Assembly (NCBI GenBank): GCA_949752795.1
Contig: OX457057.1
Coordinates: forward strand, 102,265,513 to 102,329,512
DNA from: Hyperoodon ampullatus
Lineage: Eukaryota > Chordata > Mammalia > Artiodactyla > Ziphiidae
DNA: 64,000 bases
Direction of reading: 5' to 3'
Positions within the stretch are counted from its first letter, which is position 1, and each line of letters begins with the position of its first letter. Below, piece by piece: positions 45,701 through 60,700 of the stretch. The notes below the pieces were generated by a model, which saw only the letters and a program-made list of their open reading frames with translations, ran no database searches and was not told the origin of the DNA. A program made the position numbers and the translations under genes.

Positions 45701-48700
45701 TCCTGAGCTCATGCGTCTCAACTAGAGAGCCTGCGTGCCGCAAACTACAGAGCCCACACTCTCCGGAGCCCGTGAGCCACAACTAGAGAGAGAAAACCCG
45801 CACGCTACAACTAGAGAGAAACCCGTGTGCCACAACTAGAGAAAAGCCCGCATGCCACAACTAAGATCCTGTGTGTCGCAACTAAGATCCTGTGTGCTGC
45901 AACTAAGACCCACCACAGCCAAAAAAAATAAAGAAAATAAATAATAAATAAAATAAAAATATAAAGCTTAACTAGCTTCTTTATAATACACAGATCACTG
46001 AGTAGCCCCCAAACTCATCTAGAGATCGTGTTTCTGAAGTTCCTAGTCTGACTCTTTTGTTCCTCTACCAAAGCTGCCTGTAGCACAAGTCTGGGACTTA
46101 CCAAGAGCTTCTTACAGTAACCAAACCACCGGCTCCCATCTTCACCAGTTAAGACAAAGGAGAACGTTTCACTGAAAAAAACAGTCAATAGTTTGAGATC
46201 CAAACAACTGCTAATGACATTCCTCGGAACAAGCAATTAAAAATTAGAGTCCAACAGCAGTCATTTTGTGATGTAAGAGGAGGCAGCAATATTATATTTA
46301 TTGCAAGTCACATTCCTCCTGAGGGAGAATGTCCAGCCCTTGAGAATATCTTGCTTTGTACTGGAGTGAGAGAATAGAATGTGATGAGCTGTTGATGCCA
46401 CTGGCTCCTTTTACTTTCTTATTTATCCAGTCCAGCTATTAATCAAGCCTATTTTCCTTCTGTTGAATGTCCAGTTTAGTCAAATATATAGGTAAACTAT
46501 AAAGAATTTTGATAAGCTATTCTTCCCTTCCAAATTCTTCTATATAGTTCTGAGAGGTCATATGGAACTGTGATAGGGAAAAGATTATATCCTTAATACA
46601 TAAAAATTATTAGGAAAATTATCATCTCATTAGAAACACTGGCAAAAAATATGCATAGATAATTTACAAAAGGAAGACCTAGAGATGCCCAAGAAATAAA
46701 TTCATTAACAATCAAAAGAAATTCAAATCTGAACAATATATACATATGTCTATATTTGGCCACGAATAAAGGTTGGAAGGGAACATCTCAAAACATTTAC
46801 AGTGATTATTTCTGAGTAACCAGAATGCCAGTGATTTTTAATTTCTGCTTTTTATTTACTCCTCTGTATTTTTCAGACATTCTAGAATAAACACACATAA
46901 CTTAGGGAAAGCCAACCATGGAGCAGCCAGGCCAGTAAGAAAGAAGCTGCCTATGCAATTAGTACAACTGACAGCACAAAAGCTTCAGGGTTGATGGCTC
47001 AGAGATGAGAGAGGCGATCAGGCTAAACTGGTTAGGAGAGACAGGAGCATAGTCTGGAGGCAACGTAGGGTGGAAGGGCAGAGCTACTTAGGCAACAGCT
47101 GAGGCTGTCTTCCAGCAGGTCATTGGCATGTGATATGGTTCACATAATCACGCTTTTCAGCCTAAATACATGATCAATAATTACAGTTTTGAACAAAACA
47201 GTTATCTATTTATAAGCAGGATATGAAACGATGATGGTTTATTAATTGAAAATAGTGATTTCCTCTAGATACTGGGAAGCAATTTCTTATAATTCCCTTC
47301 TAAATATACTTACACCTTCCAAACTAGAGCCCCCTCTTCGCACAAGTTCGACAGGGAACATACAATCTGGGCTATGGCTTCTTCTAACAACTTGAAGGAG
47401 ATAACAAGATGCAGATATTGCCATGTTTTATCTCTGTTTCTCAGTCCCTAAGTTCAAGTCTTTTTTCCTTTTCTGTCCACTTGGTGGCACTTCTGATTAT
47501 ATGTAAAGTGGAACTTTTTTTTCTGCAGAATTGGCAAATTGAAGAGACTCTCAAACTTGTTTTCCCTTTGACACTGTTTTTCTTTTTTGAGCCCCACATA
47601 GGAGATGTCCTAATTGTTTCTTCCTTTCCTCCCACTGCATCCTTGATCTGCCACAGAGTCCACATAGCTTCACTGCTGACTCTATCTGTTTCTCAAAGAT
47701 TCTGGTTCTACTTTTGCTCGTCCAACAAATAGAAATCAGATAAAGTAGTCTATTTACCTCTTGAGTTCTGAGGTTGGCACCCAGTCCTTTGAATCAGGAA
47801 AACAAAATTTTGGGATAACTTTGAGCCTCTCTTCAGTGTCTCTGGACTGCTTAAGGCCATGATCACCCTGAAAAAAAATAACACTGTAAGTGACTAATAT
47901 TCTATGTAAGCGGAGTATAGAAATAAACTCAGCCTGGTCTTAAGAAAAGAGGTCTCTGATAAGTCTAGGTAGGTGTCTCAGAGTGATTTTGTGCTATTTA
48001 ATAAAACAGGAAGGCCAAGACTGGTAATCACTGAAAACATACTGAGAACTGAGTTTCTAAGGAAAAAGAATTCTGTTTTACATAGAGAGGGTACTTATGG
48101 AGATCCTATAATCTGATGTAAGAGAAATGATTGAAAAGTTTCTTAGCTAGAAGAAGAATCTTAATTCAGAATTCACATACTAGTGAGAATATTTTTATGA
48201 ATCATGGGACATAAAATAAATGAAAATCTATTCCACAATATACTGATAGCAAAAACCTAGTTAGCTCAAGACACTCTCTGATCAATAATCCAAGATGTTT
48301 TGAAAAGGCAGATGAACATTACTTAGAAAAGATACTATTTTTAGAATCCACCCCATATATAATCATTTCCCTTAGCATATAATCTTTGCTACCTAATTAT
48401 GGGTTTGCAACTTCCTGTAAGATTTTAGCATGGAAGACCTTTTGTGCAAGTCTGGTATTGTACCTTAAAGGACAGTCTAAATTTAGTTAAACCAAAAGAC
48501 ATTTTAAAATTAGTATAAAAACAAGCAGATAAGTCTAATTACCATATTGCCTTCATGTAACGGATACCAATGATCTATCCTTTAATTTCTAAAACAAAAC
48601 ATGCAGCCATTCTGGGTCACTTAGAGATTAAGCTCTTAAGAAATGGAAAAGCATTCTAACAAAATTTTAGTTGTGTCATATTCTATTATTTTTATATTGT

Positions 48701-51700
48701 TAAATGATTCACAATCATCTTCATTCAAGGTTTTCCACATCAGAGTCAAGAGGGGCTCAGGCAGCTCTTTCCCTCCCAGACTTATAGATGCCTAATGCAC
48801 AATAACGCCAAGTAACTTGCTTAGAGACATCCTTGAATTACTGTCAGAGTCAACTGGGTCCTCATCTGGTTCCAAACCCATAACTCAGGCTGTGCTGAAA
48901 ACAGGTTCAACCTCGAGATTTCTCTTTGCAAATGTAAGACTGATGAACAACAGAGAAAAAAATTAAGCTTCTCTTTATGGGAAATTTGATTCCTCAAGAC
49001 TATCTAGATTACATTATTTTAGACTCTTACGGTACTGTGTTACTAAAGAGTGCAATGACACTCTGCTCTCAGGCCACACTGAGGAATTTTATAAGAAATT
49101 AAACATTGATTTATTTACAGCAGGAATGTTGGTGAGGACTTTCTTAAAAAATGAGAACCCATGCAGGAAATGTCTCAGATTTCAGTTCAGTTGTGCTTCA
49201 CTAGCTTTTCTTATTTTTATTTATTTATTTTTTGGCTGCATTGGGTCTTTGTTGCTGCTCATGGGCTTTCCCTAGTTGCGGCAAGTGAGGGCTACTCTTT
49301 GTTGCGGCATGTAGGCTTCTCATTGTGGTGGCTTCACTTGTTGTGGCGTATGGGCTCTAGGCGTGCGGGTTTCAGTAGTTGTGGCTCGAGGGCTCTAGGC
49401 TCAGTAGTTGTGGCGCATGGGCTTAGTTGCTCCGCAGCATGTGGGATCTTCCAGGACCAGGGCTCGAACCTGTGTCCCCTGCATTGGTAGGAGGATTCTT
49501 AACCGCTGCACCACCAGGGAAGCCCTTCACTAGCTTTTCTAGTGAAACATGCAACTCAGGGTTTAAACCCAAAGTCCTAAAGTTGCTGAGCAGATAATGA
49601 GAGAAGTGGTCGAAGTAGTAAGCTGGAGTGTGAGTAAATGTCCCTGTTTAAAGGGATCACTCCTTCCCAAGGCCAGCTACATAATTTGCAGAGCACAGTG
49701 CAAGATGAAAAACTGTGAGCCCCTTGTTCAAAAAGCAGGAAAAAAATAAATGTACAATGAAATATAAAACTTGTTACTTTCTTCTGTGGTTTCTTTCTCA
49801 ACCTGCAATGGGGTTTTTGATTTTCTACTTAATGGCATGCTCCCTCAAGCATGAGGATCCTGGGGACAAGTGCAGACCCTCACAGGTGCCCAGGGACCCT
49901 GGCCTGCAATCTGGTGCCCAAGTGGCCCACCAGCTGCTGGGTTTCCCCTCGGGCCAGCTGTAGGACTGAAACTCTGTGTCCTGACTAAGGGTGGGAAAGT
50001 TGAGCCAAGGACTTCCCTTCCCACGGGCCCACTACTCCAACCCGCAGCAGCTAGGCGACCCTCAAGGGGTTGTAGCCTCCATGTGGGGATGTGCCTAGTA
50101 CTTGGATTGGGGGTGGTAAAAAGGCTTGCCCCCCCAGGCCACCCACTGAACACAGGAGCAATGCCCAGGGTAGGGAAGGATCTACCATGTGTTGCTTAAG
50201 ACACTTCGGGGTTAATGCTTGCCTGATCCTGACCCCCTCCATGCCCATGCAGAGGGTGGCAGCAGTCACTGAGTGAGGATTGAAAGGGGGAAGCCAGACA
50301 GGGCCTGGGGAACCAAGGGGTAGGAGTGAGGACAACTGGAGAACCCATCCTGGAGAGGTGACAGCATACATGAGCCAAGGCTTTAAGACCTTGGCACGTG
50401 CCCCACTGTCTCATTAGATCTCACTCCTCACTTACAAAACACAGATTCAAATATAAAATTATTAAGAACTTCAACGGTGACTGCGGAGCAGGGTTCAGGG
50501 CCCTTGCAAGTGAGGGGCCTTGTGTGACTGCTTGTGTGACTGCACTGGTCACATGCCCATGAAGTCAGTCCTGCTCCTTACTCAGCTTCAGCCAATTCAT
50601 GCCACTTAGGAATGTAGGCTGAATGTTGGCAGTCTTTCTAGTTTCTCAGGAGAAAGCAGAAATACAGATTTTCATGTGAAATATGACTTTTAAACAAAAA
50701 ATTAACAACAAAACTTTTATTATTTTATTACTGTGCAAACCCAAAAAACATTATCTGTGAGCTAAATATGCTCAGAGGCCATCAGTTTGTTAAGCCCTGA
50801 TGTAATGATCATGCTCTTTGTATTTACTGCCACAAAGCTCAGAGCCACATTTGGGGTCTATTTTGTAAGCTCTGTGAGGGCAGGGACCAAGAAGATCTAT
50901 TTCAGTTGTATTCTCAGCACCTAATCTTGGCAAATAGTAGGTTTTATGAAATACTGATTAAATAAATGAATGAACTATTTTGTGAAAAAGGTAGAGTAAA
51001 TGAAATAATACCGTTAATAACAGTTACCATTTATCAAGTGTTACTATGTGCAAGGAACTGGATTAAGCACGTTACATACATTATCTCATTAAATCCTCAC
51101 TAATAGGGAATAACATTACATAGTGCTTACTGTATGCTAGACACTGTTCTAAGTGCCTTATATTAATTATAATTAGCTCATTTAATCCTCACCACAACTC
51201 CATGGGGTAGACACTATGAAGATTATCCCCCTTTGACCAATGGAGAAAATGAGGCACAGAGAAGTTTAACTGCTCCAAGTCACAGAGCTAATAAGTGGCA
51301 AATGCAGATAGTTGGCTCACAGTCCATGCTCTGAACTGCTACCCTACTCTGCCACATTTATCACTCCCCTCATTAAGGATGAGAAAAATTGAGGCTCTGT
51401 AACTTGCTAAAGGTCACTTAGTAAATAGCAGAGCAAAAGATAAAAACCTAACTTGAATAATGAGCTTTAATTCCCCCTTGGTTGCAGCTCATGCCTGACA
51501 CAAGATATCATTAGAGTGCACCGGATCCTACAAGAAGTACAGTATTAGTAAAAGCTAACTGAGACAATAGTAAATGAGAGGGAATAAATACACAGAGACA
51601 CAGAAACGTTCCTGGATGCCTCATAGCCTCCATGCACTTACCTTGCTAGGGAATTGTTGTATGACCTGGGGAATGTAGCTTATTTCTGATGGCTTCTTCT

Positions 51701-54700
51701 GTAGAGACACCACCACAAAAAGTTCAAACAGCTGCTGCTCCTGTAATTCAATTAGATCCCGCTCTAAGGTCTGGTAGTGAGGATTCCTCTTGGAAGATCG
51801 CTGCAGTTGTGCTATGCGCTTGTAGCGACCTGTGATGAGATCACGGAGTCTTGTTTTCCTTTATAGCCCTATCTTCCCTCTAGCACCCAGAGGTCATGAC
51901 CCACGTGGGACTAATCTTCACTCAGTCGTTGCTAATGAACGTTTACTAACCAATGTCTGCCACCCAGACATACTTGTTAGTGCTATGACACACTTGGAGG
52001 ACAAGTGCAGATTCTCACAAGCACCTGGGGGCCCTGCAGCGGGACCGATGTTCTGTGTCCCAACTGATACCTATGTATGTCCCAACACATACTCTGTGCC
52101 ATCCCATCTTTCATGGCATGACACCAGGATACACGGAAAATGTCAGGTAAAAGCACTGGCCTGACAAAAGATGCCATTTTGGGGACCATGAAATCATAGG
52201 TGGGGGAAAAGATTTGATAAAAGAACTGAGTCCTATAGAAGGTAAGTTCCTAAAGAGACAAGTTTGATAAAATTAAAACAAAAACTATCCTCACATTAAA
52301 GAAATGTTCTTTTCCCTTCTCTCCTTGGCATATATTACTAATAATGGACATATACTTATATCAATAAATGATGCTAAATGCAAGAGAGAAAAATGACATG
52401 TAAGAAGGTATCCATTAGCAGACTATTTCTCAAAATAAAGAATTCGTAGAAGCATACTATGTAAACAGTATGAGCAATCCCACCGAAAAGTGGATACCAT
52501 TTATCCTTTATTCTCATTTATCTCTAAATTCTGAATAATTTGGGGTAGTCTCCACTAGGGGACATGCGGTACTTGCAGAAGAAATAGTCTAAGCATCCCA
52601 GAGATTTGCTTATGTGTCATTCTGAGCCAATGATGGAGACTCATCCTCTAATTGTTTTGCTTTTCTTTTGAGATATGATGCATTCTGCCCCCAAAGAAGT
52701 TACAAGGTAGATCAAAATATTAAGAACACTTAAAAAATAATTTTGGAGTGCCTCTCCAAAATTATCCAGTACATTTAGTGCTCTAGGCAAACCTTCCTTA
52801 CTCCAAAGGGTTCAGTTCAAGTCAAGAAAATTTTAGGGCCTGTTTCTCAGTAGCAACAGAACAAAATTAATCATCTTTACACATCCAAGCTGAACCTGAT
52901 GATGACTTAAGTTTCACCTTCAGTCAGCCTACAGAATCAAACACCTGAAGCAATTTAGGCTACTGGTAGGAGCACATGATTATTAATCATAAGATCCGAG
53001 TATCAGACCTGGAACTGCCCTGTACTCAGCTTTGATAATTCAGGTCTCCTATTTTTTCCATGCTTCAGTTAAACAGAAACTAAATAATTTTCTGTGAAAA
53101 TCCATTAGATGAAGGATACAGAGCACTATGACTACTTGAACAAATACAGCCAAAAAAGCACGGCATCTTCTGTATTCTAACAGAAAGTAAATGGCACAAT
53201 AATTTAGAATATAAATACCTATGAATAAGAAACAGATCAGTGTTTCCTGTCCCAATGTCAGACATATCTAAGATACTCAAATGAACGACTATGAAAAAAA
53301 TCAGATATTTAATGCAAAGTATTTGCCTCAGAGAATGACTCACATACTCTGTTTTGGGTGCTGCACATATGTCTGAACGTGCAGCTCTGCCGCTCCCCTC
53401 TTAAGATGGAAGAACATTCCATCTTAAGAACTACACTGGTCTGCCTCACTCCACCATGGGAGATTTTTAATGCTGTCAAACATCTGACAGTGTACTGTTT
53501 AGTTCCCCAAATCTCAACAGGTTCTTATAATGAAGAAATCACCGACAAAGTGAAACATCGTGTAGAAAAAACATGCTTAATCACAAAGGTAGGTGCCACT
53601 CCACCTACAACCAGGATCATCACGCGAAAGGGAGCAGCCCCACTGACTCACTCACTCTTTGGCAGATACTCGGCATCACTTTCGTACCCAGTGGTTTCAC
53701 CTGAAAAGAAAGAGTTTCCATTTGTATTGTTCAACAAGAACAGGCAGAACATGAGAAAGAAAACAATGTAAAAGCTCCACAGACCTGGGGACTTATTGGA
53801 GTAAGGAATAATTAAGGATGCTGAGCCTTTCTCCAAACCACTTAGCTGTATCAGGGCAGGACAGGTGCAAAAAAGAATAAAAGGCTCGGAGAAGAAACTA
53901 TTCCATTCCATCTTCTTCCCATACCCACCTCCCTCCTCAGTTCCCCTCTCATCCCTAATTCTAGAAATTAACAGCAGTTCAGACAAGTTTTAGAAAGTCT
54001 TGATCAGAGTGGATTTTATTTCTACCTTCATATCGTTGTCTTTATATTCCCAAATAAGGTATCAAAGGTAAAACACCAACCTGGCTAAACAAAAATCTCA
54101 ATACGGAACAAACTATGAATTTAGATTAACAGGAAAATGTGAGGCTAAGAAAGATTACCAAGTAAGTTTATGAAGTAATATTTATGATGCCTTTATGATG
54201 CCTCTAAGCCACCTCTAATGCCAAACTAAACTGAAGTTTACTCTGAATTCTTATAGTACTCAAATGGCTTTGAACTGCTATTATTTTCCACAATTGGATT
54301 TTAAGTATCTTGAGGCTAAGGGGCTTTGTTGTTAGAAGGGAATGTTCTGTACAATACTAGGCACATTGTCAATTTACAAAAAGAAAGAAAGAAAGAAAGA
54401 AAACAACCAAAACACAAAACAAAACATCGTGAACAGGTGAACGAAAAATTTCTAAATTAAGTCTGAAAAGTTAAAGCAAAATTTTAAAATATAAAGAAAG
54501 GGAAAAAATTTTAATGTATCAGGAAAAACAAGGACTATGAGTCATAAATGAAAAATGTATGGAAGTTTGATTGTATAAAAATGTATAATTTCTAATCTAA
54601 TAAAAAATCATTAGCAAATTCAAAAGGTAAATAAACTGGGGGAATATTTGTAATCCACATTGCAGATGCAAGACTAAGTTTCTTAATATTTAAATAGCTG

Positions 54701-57700
54701 TTACAAATGAGTAAGTAAAAACACAGCACAACAAAAAGAATGAATAAAAGAGTAGGAATAGGCAATTTATAGAAAAAGATTGATAACTATTGATAAACAT
54801 AACTGTCCAAATTCATAATTAATAAAATAAATTTAATAAATTAAAACAATAAGTAAGATACACTTTTCAACCATGATACTGGCAAAAAGTAAAAAGCTCT
54901 AATAAAACACAGTGTTAATGAAGATTACGAGGAAAAAACCATTTTCAAAAGCTCTTCATAGAAATATAAAGCTGTTTTTTTTAGGCTGTTAAGATCTATT
55001 TGTGAGACAATTTGGCAGCAGTTATAAAATTTTAATTTATGTGTTCTTTAAAGTATGTGTTCTTTGATTAAGTACACTGCTAGGAACTTATTCTACAGAT
55101 GTATTCTTACTAATATACAAAAAATATATAAACAAAAAATGTATATTACAGCATTGTTTGAAGAAAAAAAATCTGTATCTATATATCTACCTATTTATGA
55201 AACTTAATTATCCACAGGTTAAATAAAATGTTAGAAACAGCCAAAATGTCTACCAGCTAAATAAAATCCTTTTACATCTATACCAAGAAATACAGTACAG
55301 CTATGTGGATCTCTATGTGCTGATACCAAAAGAGCTCCGAAGTATATTAATTATATATTTTTTAAAATGGCAAGACATACAAAGTCTGAAGAGTATAAAA
55401 CTATTTGGGGAAAAAAAATATTTTCATGTGCATAAGATTTTCTGGGATTAGTAGGAGGAGGTTTGGGAAACTTTGGCTTTCCGTTTTGTTATTTTATATT
55501 ATTGTGATTTCTTGCTGTGCTCATTTTAATTTTGTAATAAGGAAGAAGAGAACATTAAAAAAAAATACCGTCTCTTCATTAGATATGTGGGAAAGGTACA
55601 CAAGACATGTTACAGAAAAAGCAGGTATTTAAATATTGTGTACTGTACAGGCTTTATAACTTCAAACTAACTACAATGACAAAAAGTATACTGGGGCTAT
55701 AAAATATTGTTCAGTATGAAAGAACAAACACTGTGAGCTCCTGAGTCCTATTTGTATCCTTAGCACCAAGCACCTCTTCGGAGCCCATGAAGTGTTTGGA
55801 AAGAAAAAAAAAAAAGAAAGAGGGAAGGGAGGAAAGGTAATTTACCTGGAAAAGACCTTACAAAAGATCATTTAAATGGCTTTAACATATTCACATCTAT
55901 GGGTTTTGATGATCTGCATTCCAAGACACTGAATGAAGGTTAAGGGGTTTATAAGCCAATAGGAAAATCTGTTGAGAATCTGTAGGGATCAAAAAAGTAC
56001 TAGGTTGTCCCTTTTTTTAATGTGACTTCAACACACAAAATTATAATTTTGAAGAAGGACAATAAATCATTTTGTGATACCTGATAACTGAGAGTTAAGA
56101 ACTGTTTATGCTGGAACAGATTCGGTAAAACCTAGCATGTACTGGCAGAGTAGGTAAATATAACTATCTGGTTCTATGAGGCACTGTTGATATACAGACA
56201 AAAGCTTAAGGAGGTAAACAAAAATCTGAGAACTGTGACTATTGAGACAGGAGATCCTCAGGCATGAGAGAAATTCCTCGGGTCCACTGAAGGAGTTGGC
56301 CACAGGGACTGAGTAAATGTATATTTCCTTTGAGCCGCGCAAAAGAAAACAAATTTGTAGGGACTACTCCTTTTTGTGTGTGTATGTGTTAGAAGTTGGC
56401 AGTTTATGCCCTTGAATTTTTTCTTTTCAATAATGATACAGTGAAAAAAAGGATTTGGCTCTTCAAAAACTTTTCTTAGAGCCAAATTTACTAAAATGTT
56501 CCTAATCCATAAAGCATTCAAATAAAATAAGAGATCGGTGATAATCTACCTAGGGTGGCATATCTGGTGAATACAGTTATCAGTAGAGTGCTGTTAATAT
56601 GGGAAAATGATAATGTTTTCCAAGAATTTGTCCTGGTTCCAGTGTCTTGATATTTCACAAAATTTGCAATTTATAATTTATTTCCTTATCTATAAAACAA
56701 TAATATTTGCTACATGCGGTTATTTAGAAAAACAATCATAGTAGAGAAGAATAAGACTTTGTGGTATCATGTTCCTTGATTCAAATTGATGTTTCCTCCT
56801 CTGGCTCAGCTTCTTCCTCTGTAAAATTAGGATAGTCCCTACCTCCCAGTGTGGTCATACGTTATACACCAGATAAAGTACATAAAGAAACTATTACTTC
56901 ATTCAGTAAATGGTAGCTATTATTATTAACAATAACCAGAAGTATTTCTTCTACAGAAGAGAAGGCTAAAATGTTGTAATAATTGCTTTTGAAAATATGA
57001 AAACTCACATTTAAAATGGTGACGAGAGATTTTAATCATCACAAAGTAAGAAGAAAGAGTCTTGAATTACTGAAAGGGGAAGTTTATTTTCACATAGTAA
57101 TTGTTAGAATGAAGAAGAGATTTTCAATGGAAATTAAGAAATTTCTGTCTTTGGAAGTCTGCAAAAATATGAAATATTCTTTTCTGGTATGACTTGGCTG
57201 TTGTTTCTCACTTATGAACCTCACAGACAAAAATTGCTAAACTCTACACATCCTTTGCCAGACAACTAAGTTAAAGTTGTAAAGAAAATTCTACAAAAAT
57301 AATTCACTATAGATGTTAAAAGTTTCTTAATTAAGACAATCTAAGTTTTATCTCGGCATCTGAAGGATAAAACTACTAAACTTATTAGGTGACTATAGGT
57401 TGAGTACCACATACATTCAGTATATATATAGTTAATATTTTCATTCCTCCACTGAGAGAGTCTATACTGACAAAAGACTATAAATCAAAGTAGTACTACA
57501 AAATAAGGATGCAACCTGTCCATGAAAATTAGTCTCATTGGTTTATAACTATTTTTAAATTTATTTACTTATTCATCTAATAGTTATTACTTGGTACAGA
57601 ACTAAACAAAAGGGATTTGAGGAAGAACTAGAAATAATCCCTTAGCCTAAAGAAGTTTTATGTTTAAGTGGGATAGACAGGAAAGTAAACCAAAAATTAT

Positions 57701-60700
57701 AATTCACATCAAACATTAAATTATATAATGATTCGCCCCTCATATGCTAATAGCTATGGACAGTTGGAACAATTCTTACCTTTAGAGGGAGGTACATCTT
57801 TTCCAGTGTAAGGGTGTAACTTTACCCTCTTCTTCCCTCTCTTAGATTCAAATATATCATCTATTTTCAATACAAGCTGAAAAAAGACCAGAAAAGTACA
57901 AGTTAAAACAAACACCAACAAGTTTTGCAGCTTGATATTAACTTATTAGTGATTCTCATTCAGAGAAAGATCTACTTTATACATAAAAACCTTTACATTT
58001 TTCAATTTTGAATCTAAAATTATCTTTAGTAAGATGATATGCTATTCTAATACATACTCCATTTAACATGGGTAAGAGAAGTGGGAAAGGATATTTCCTT
58101 TCCAGAGGAATTTAGCACAGGTTCTTAGAGATTGCTTGTCATTCCAGGTCACAACATGCAAGAAATCTGGCCACTGCACTCCATATATTGACCAAGCCTT
58201 ACCAATGGACTCAAGTTTTTGCTTGCCCAGAGTAGGAAGTGGGATATTTACTCACTTGTAAGGCAGGGTGAGGCACAGTTATGTCTGCTCCCAGGAATAT
58301 TTGCAAAGAGAGGATAATCACACTTAGAAAGCTTTAGCCAAAAGGAATACTCCTTTGCTACCGGGAGCACTAATACTATAATTTATTTTGGAAACATGTC
58401 ATAAAAATAGGAGATTCTCAAATATGCCCAAGTATAAAACAATGTTCCATTTAATATGCATTATTCATTAAAGTTTTTTCTTTGCTTCTGGGAAGTGTGT
58501 ATAAAAGAGACAGACAGACAGACTGGGCTTAAAAAAGAGAAAAGAACTAAAGCTGATCAACAGCCATTTTTAAAAGAAGAAATTGATTCATTTTTCTATG
58601 TATATTTTTCTTAAAATTCCAAACTTTTTCTTAACTATCAATCTTGATTTAACATATTTAATGCCCAGAATTACAGTTGTTAGGAATATTATATAATGTG
58701 ATAACCAACAAAGTTGTTTGAGAAAAATGCTCTTGTTTTTTCCTTTGTCCTTGTTTCTCTAGCAATCCTGGCAATCCATAGGCAGTGAATCAGTCCACTG
58801 CAAGAAAAATAACATGTGAGAAACATGTGCTTCCAATATGCAGATTATTCCCACATTTTTGGAAGAGTTTATTCTTTTAAAGATTTTCATAGCTATAATT
58901 CAAACAAAAAGTTACCAATATTCTTAAATATTAGCATTATAAAAAAAATAAGAGAATCCAACATAAAAAGGTATTGCTAGGGGCTATAGGAAAGATGTAT
59001 GAGAGTAAACATGTATTTTGGATACATAAGGACCAAAAATAGTAGAATTATTCATGTGTATTTGAAAAGTATACTTAAAAGTATAATCAAATGTTATAAA
59101 GGAAAGGGAACTATCTATTCTAGAAATATGAGATAAAGTAATAGACTTAAATTTTGATTATGAGCTAGGAGCCTATAATTACCTTCTAGTTACAGGAAAT
59201 ACTGTAAAATATTCTTCCTAAGAAATGATGGAAACCATATTGCTGTACACACTTGACACAAACAATATAAAACATTAGGAAATCTACTCTAGCAAACAAT
59301 CCCACACAGATTGCCACAGTAGAGAAAGAAAGGAAGGGTAGGGAAGAGGCATATGGACTAGATCAGTTACTTTCAAACTATGAAACCAGTTTCCCTTCCA
59401 GAGATAGCTCTAGTCATCAAAGAGGAAATAAGTGAAAACTGCTTTCCTCATGGAATGTTGTTCCCGAAGATGGTCCAAAACCAAAATTTGTATTGCAAAT
59501 GAAACATCCTAAAAGGATTTAATCCAAGGAGGGTCACAGGTAGAAATGCTAACAGTCTGTTCCTGCCTGACTATCAAGAATTCATCACCATTTTTCTCTT
59601 CCCCACTTCTCAAGAAAACCTTTGGGAAAATATCCGAACAGGAAAAGTTGGATCATCTCACCTATAATCAGAAAGAGAACAGGCTTTGAGTACTCAAGGG
59701 ATCCACAGTACATAAAATACTGAGGCATGAAATCAAAAGCACTGCAAATATCCTTGGGTCTCATTAAATTCCACAATCCATAATTTCTAAATATTTGTTA
59801 ATGATATTCCAAGAACCACATCTTAAATACAACTCCTTATGTGTTTGTGTTCTAGCCCCTGTGAACACATGATCTGCTGTTTCTGGAACATGTGGGAGGC
59901 TGCTTTGCTGTGCCAGCAATTCTTTTTTTTTTTTTTTTTTTGGAAGTATAGTTGATTTATAATGCTGTGTTAGTTCCTGGTGTACAGGAAAGTGATTGTT
60001 ATGCATTATATATACATACATCCTGGAAATTCTTTAAACCTCTGATTTTTAAGTAGTCCTCACTATACACAGGAGAATAAACACCTAAAGATTTTTTTTT
60101 CCAGAGAGATCAGTTTAGTGCTTTACAAAAAACTCTGTGTCTTTAACACTTCACATATTAAAGAGGGAGGGGCAGGAAATGGATCAGAAGAATTAAAGTA
60201 ACTGTGGAACAGAATATTTCCCAAGGAACCAATCAGCAGTTACTACACCAAGAAACAGCTATGACTTTTGTTTAATGTTAAAATCAGGTATAGAAATCAT
60301 GTGCTAAATGAATAGAGCTACTTCAGATGGGATTAAAGACAGGAATACTATTTAAATGATTTTATTTCTGCATAGTAATCCTGAAAACATTCTGAATTAC
60401 AGAACAAAATAACATAAAGAGTTTTTAAATATTTTCATGTAATTTCTTAAAGTCTCTCCTAAAAAATATATATTACAAATAATCCAAATTTCTTTATTTT
60501 GGTTCAGTGGCTCTCATTGAGATGATTTACAGACTTATTGCCTTTTCTCCCTTGAGAGAAGTTATTTATTTAATATAATTGGCAAAAATTTCTTTTCCCA
60601 AGTAATAGTAAAATTTCTTTTTTCCTTCCTTTGAGTGGACATTTTTGGCATATACTTTGTCATTACTGAAAATTTGTAAACTCAGGCACAAAACTGAATT

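Noticed and set aside
53358..53771. 137-codon plus-strand frame
   Set aside because: It overlaps DENND2C exon F on the opposite strand, has no family motif and no promoter or splice context.
53648..53986. 112-codon minus-strand frame with a hydrophobic N-terminus
   Set aside because: Only its last part ([14 protein letters not shown]) is real, as DENND2C exon F. The rest is intron read through the acceptor.
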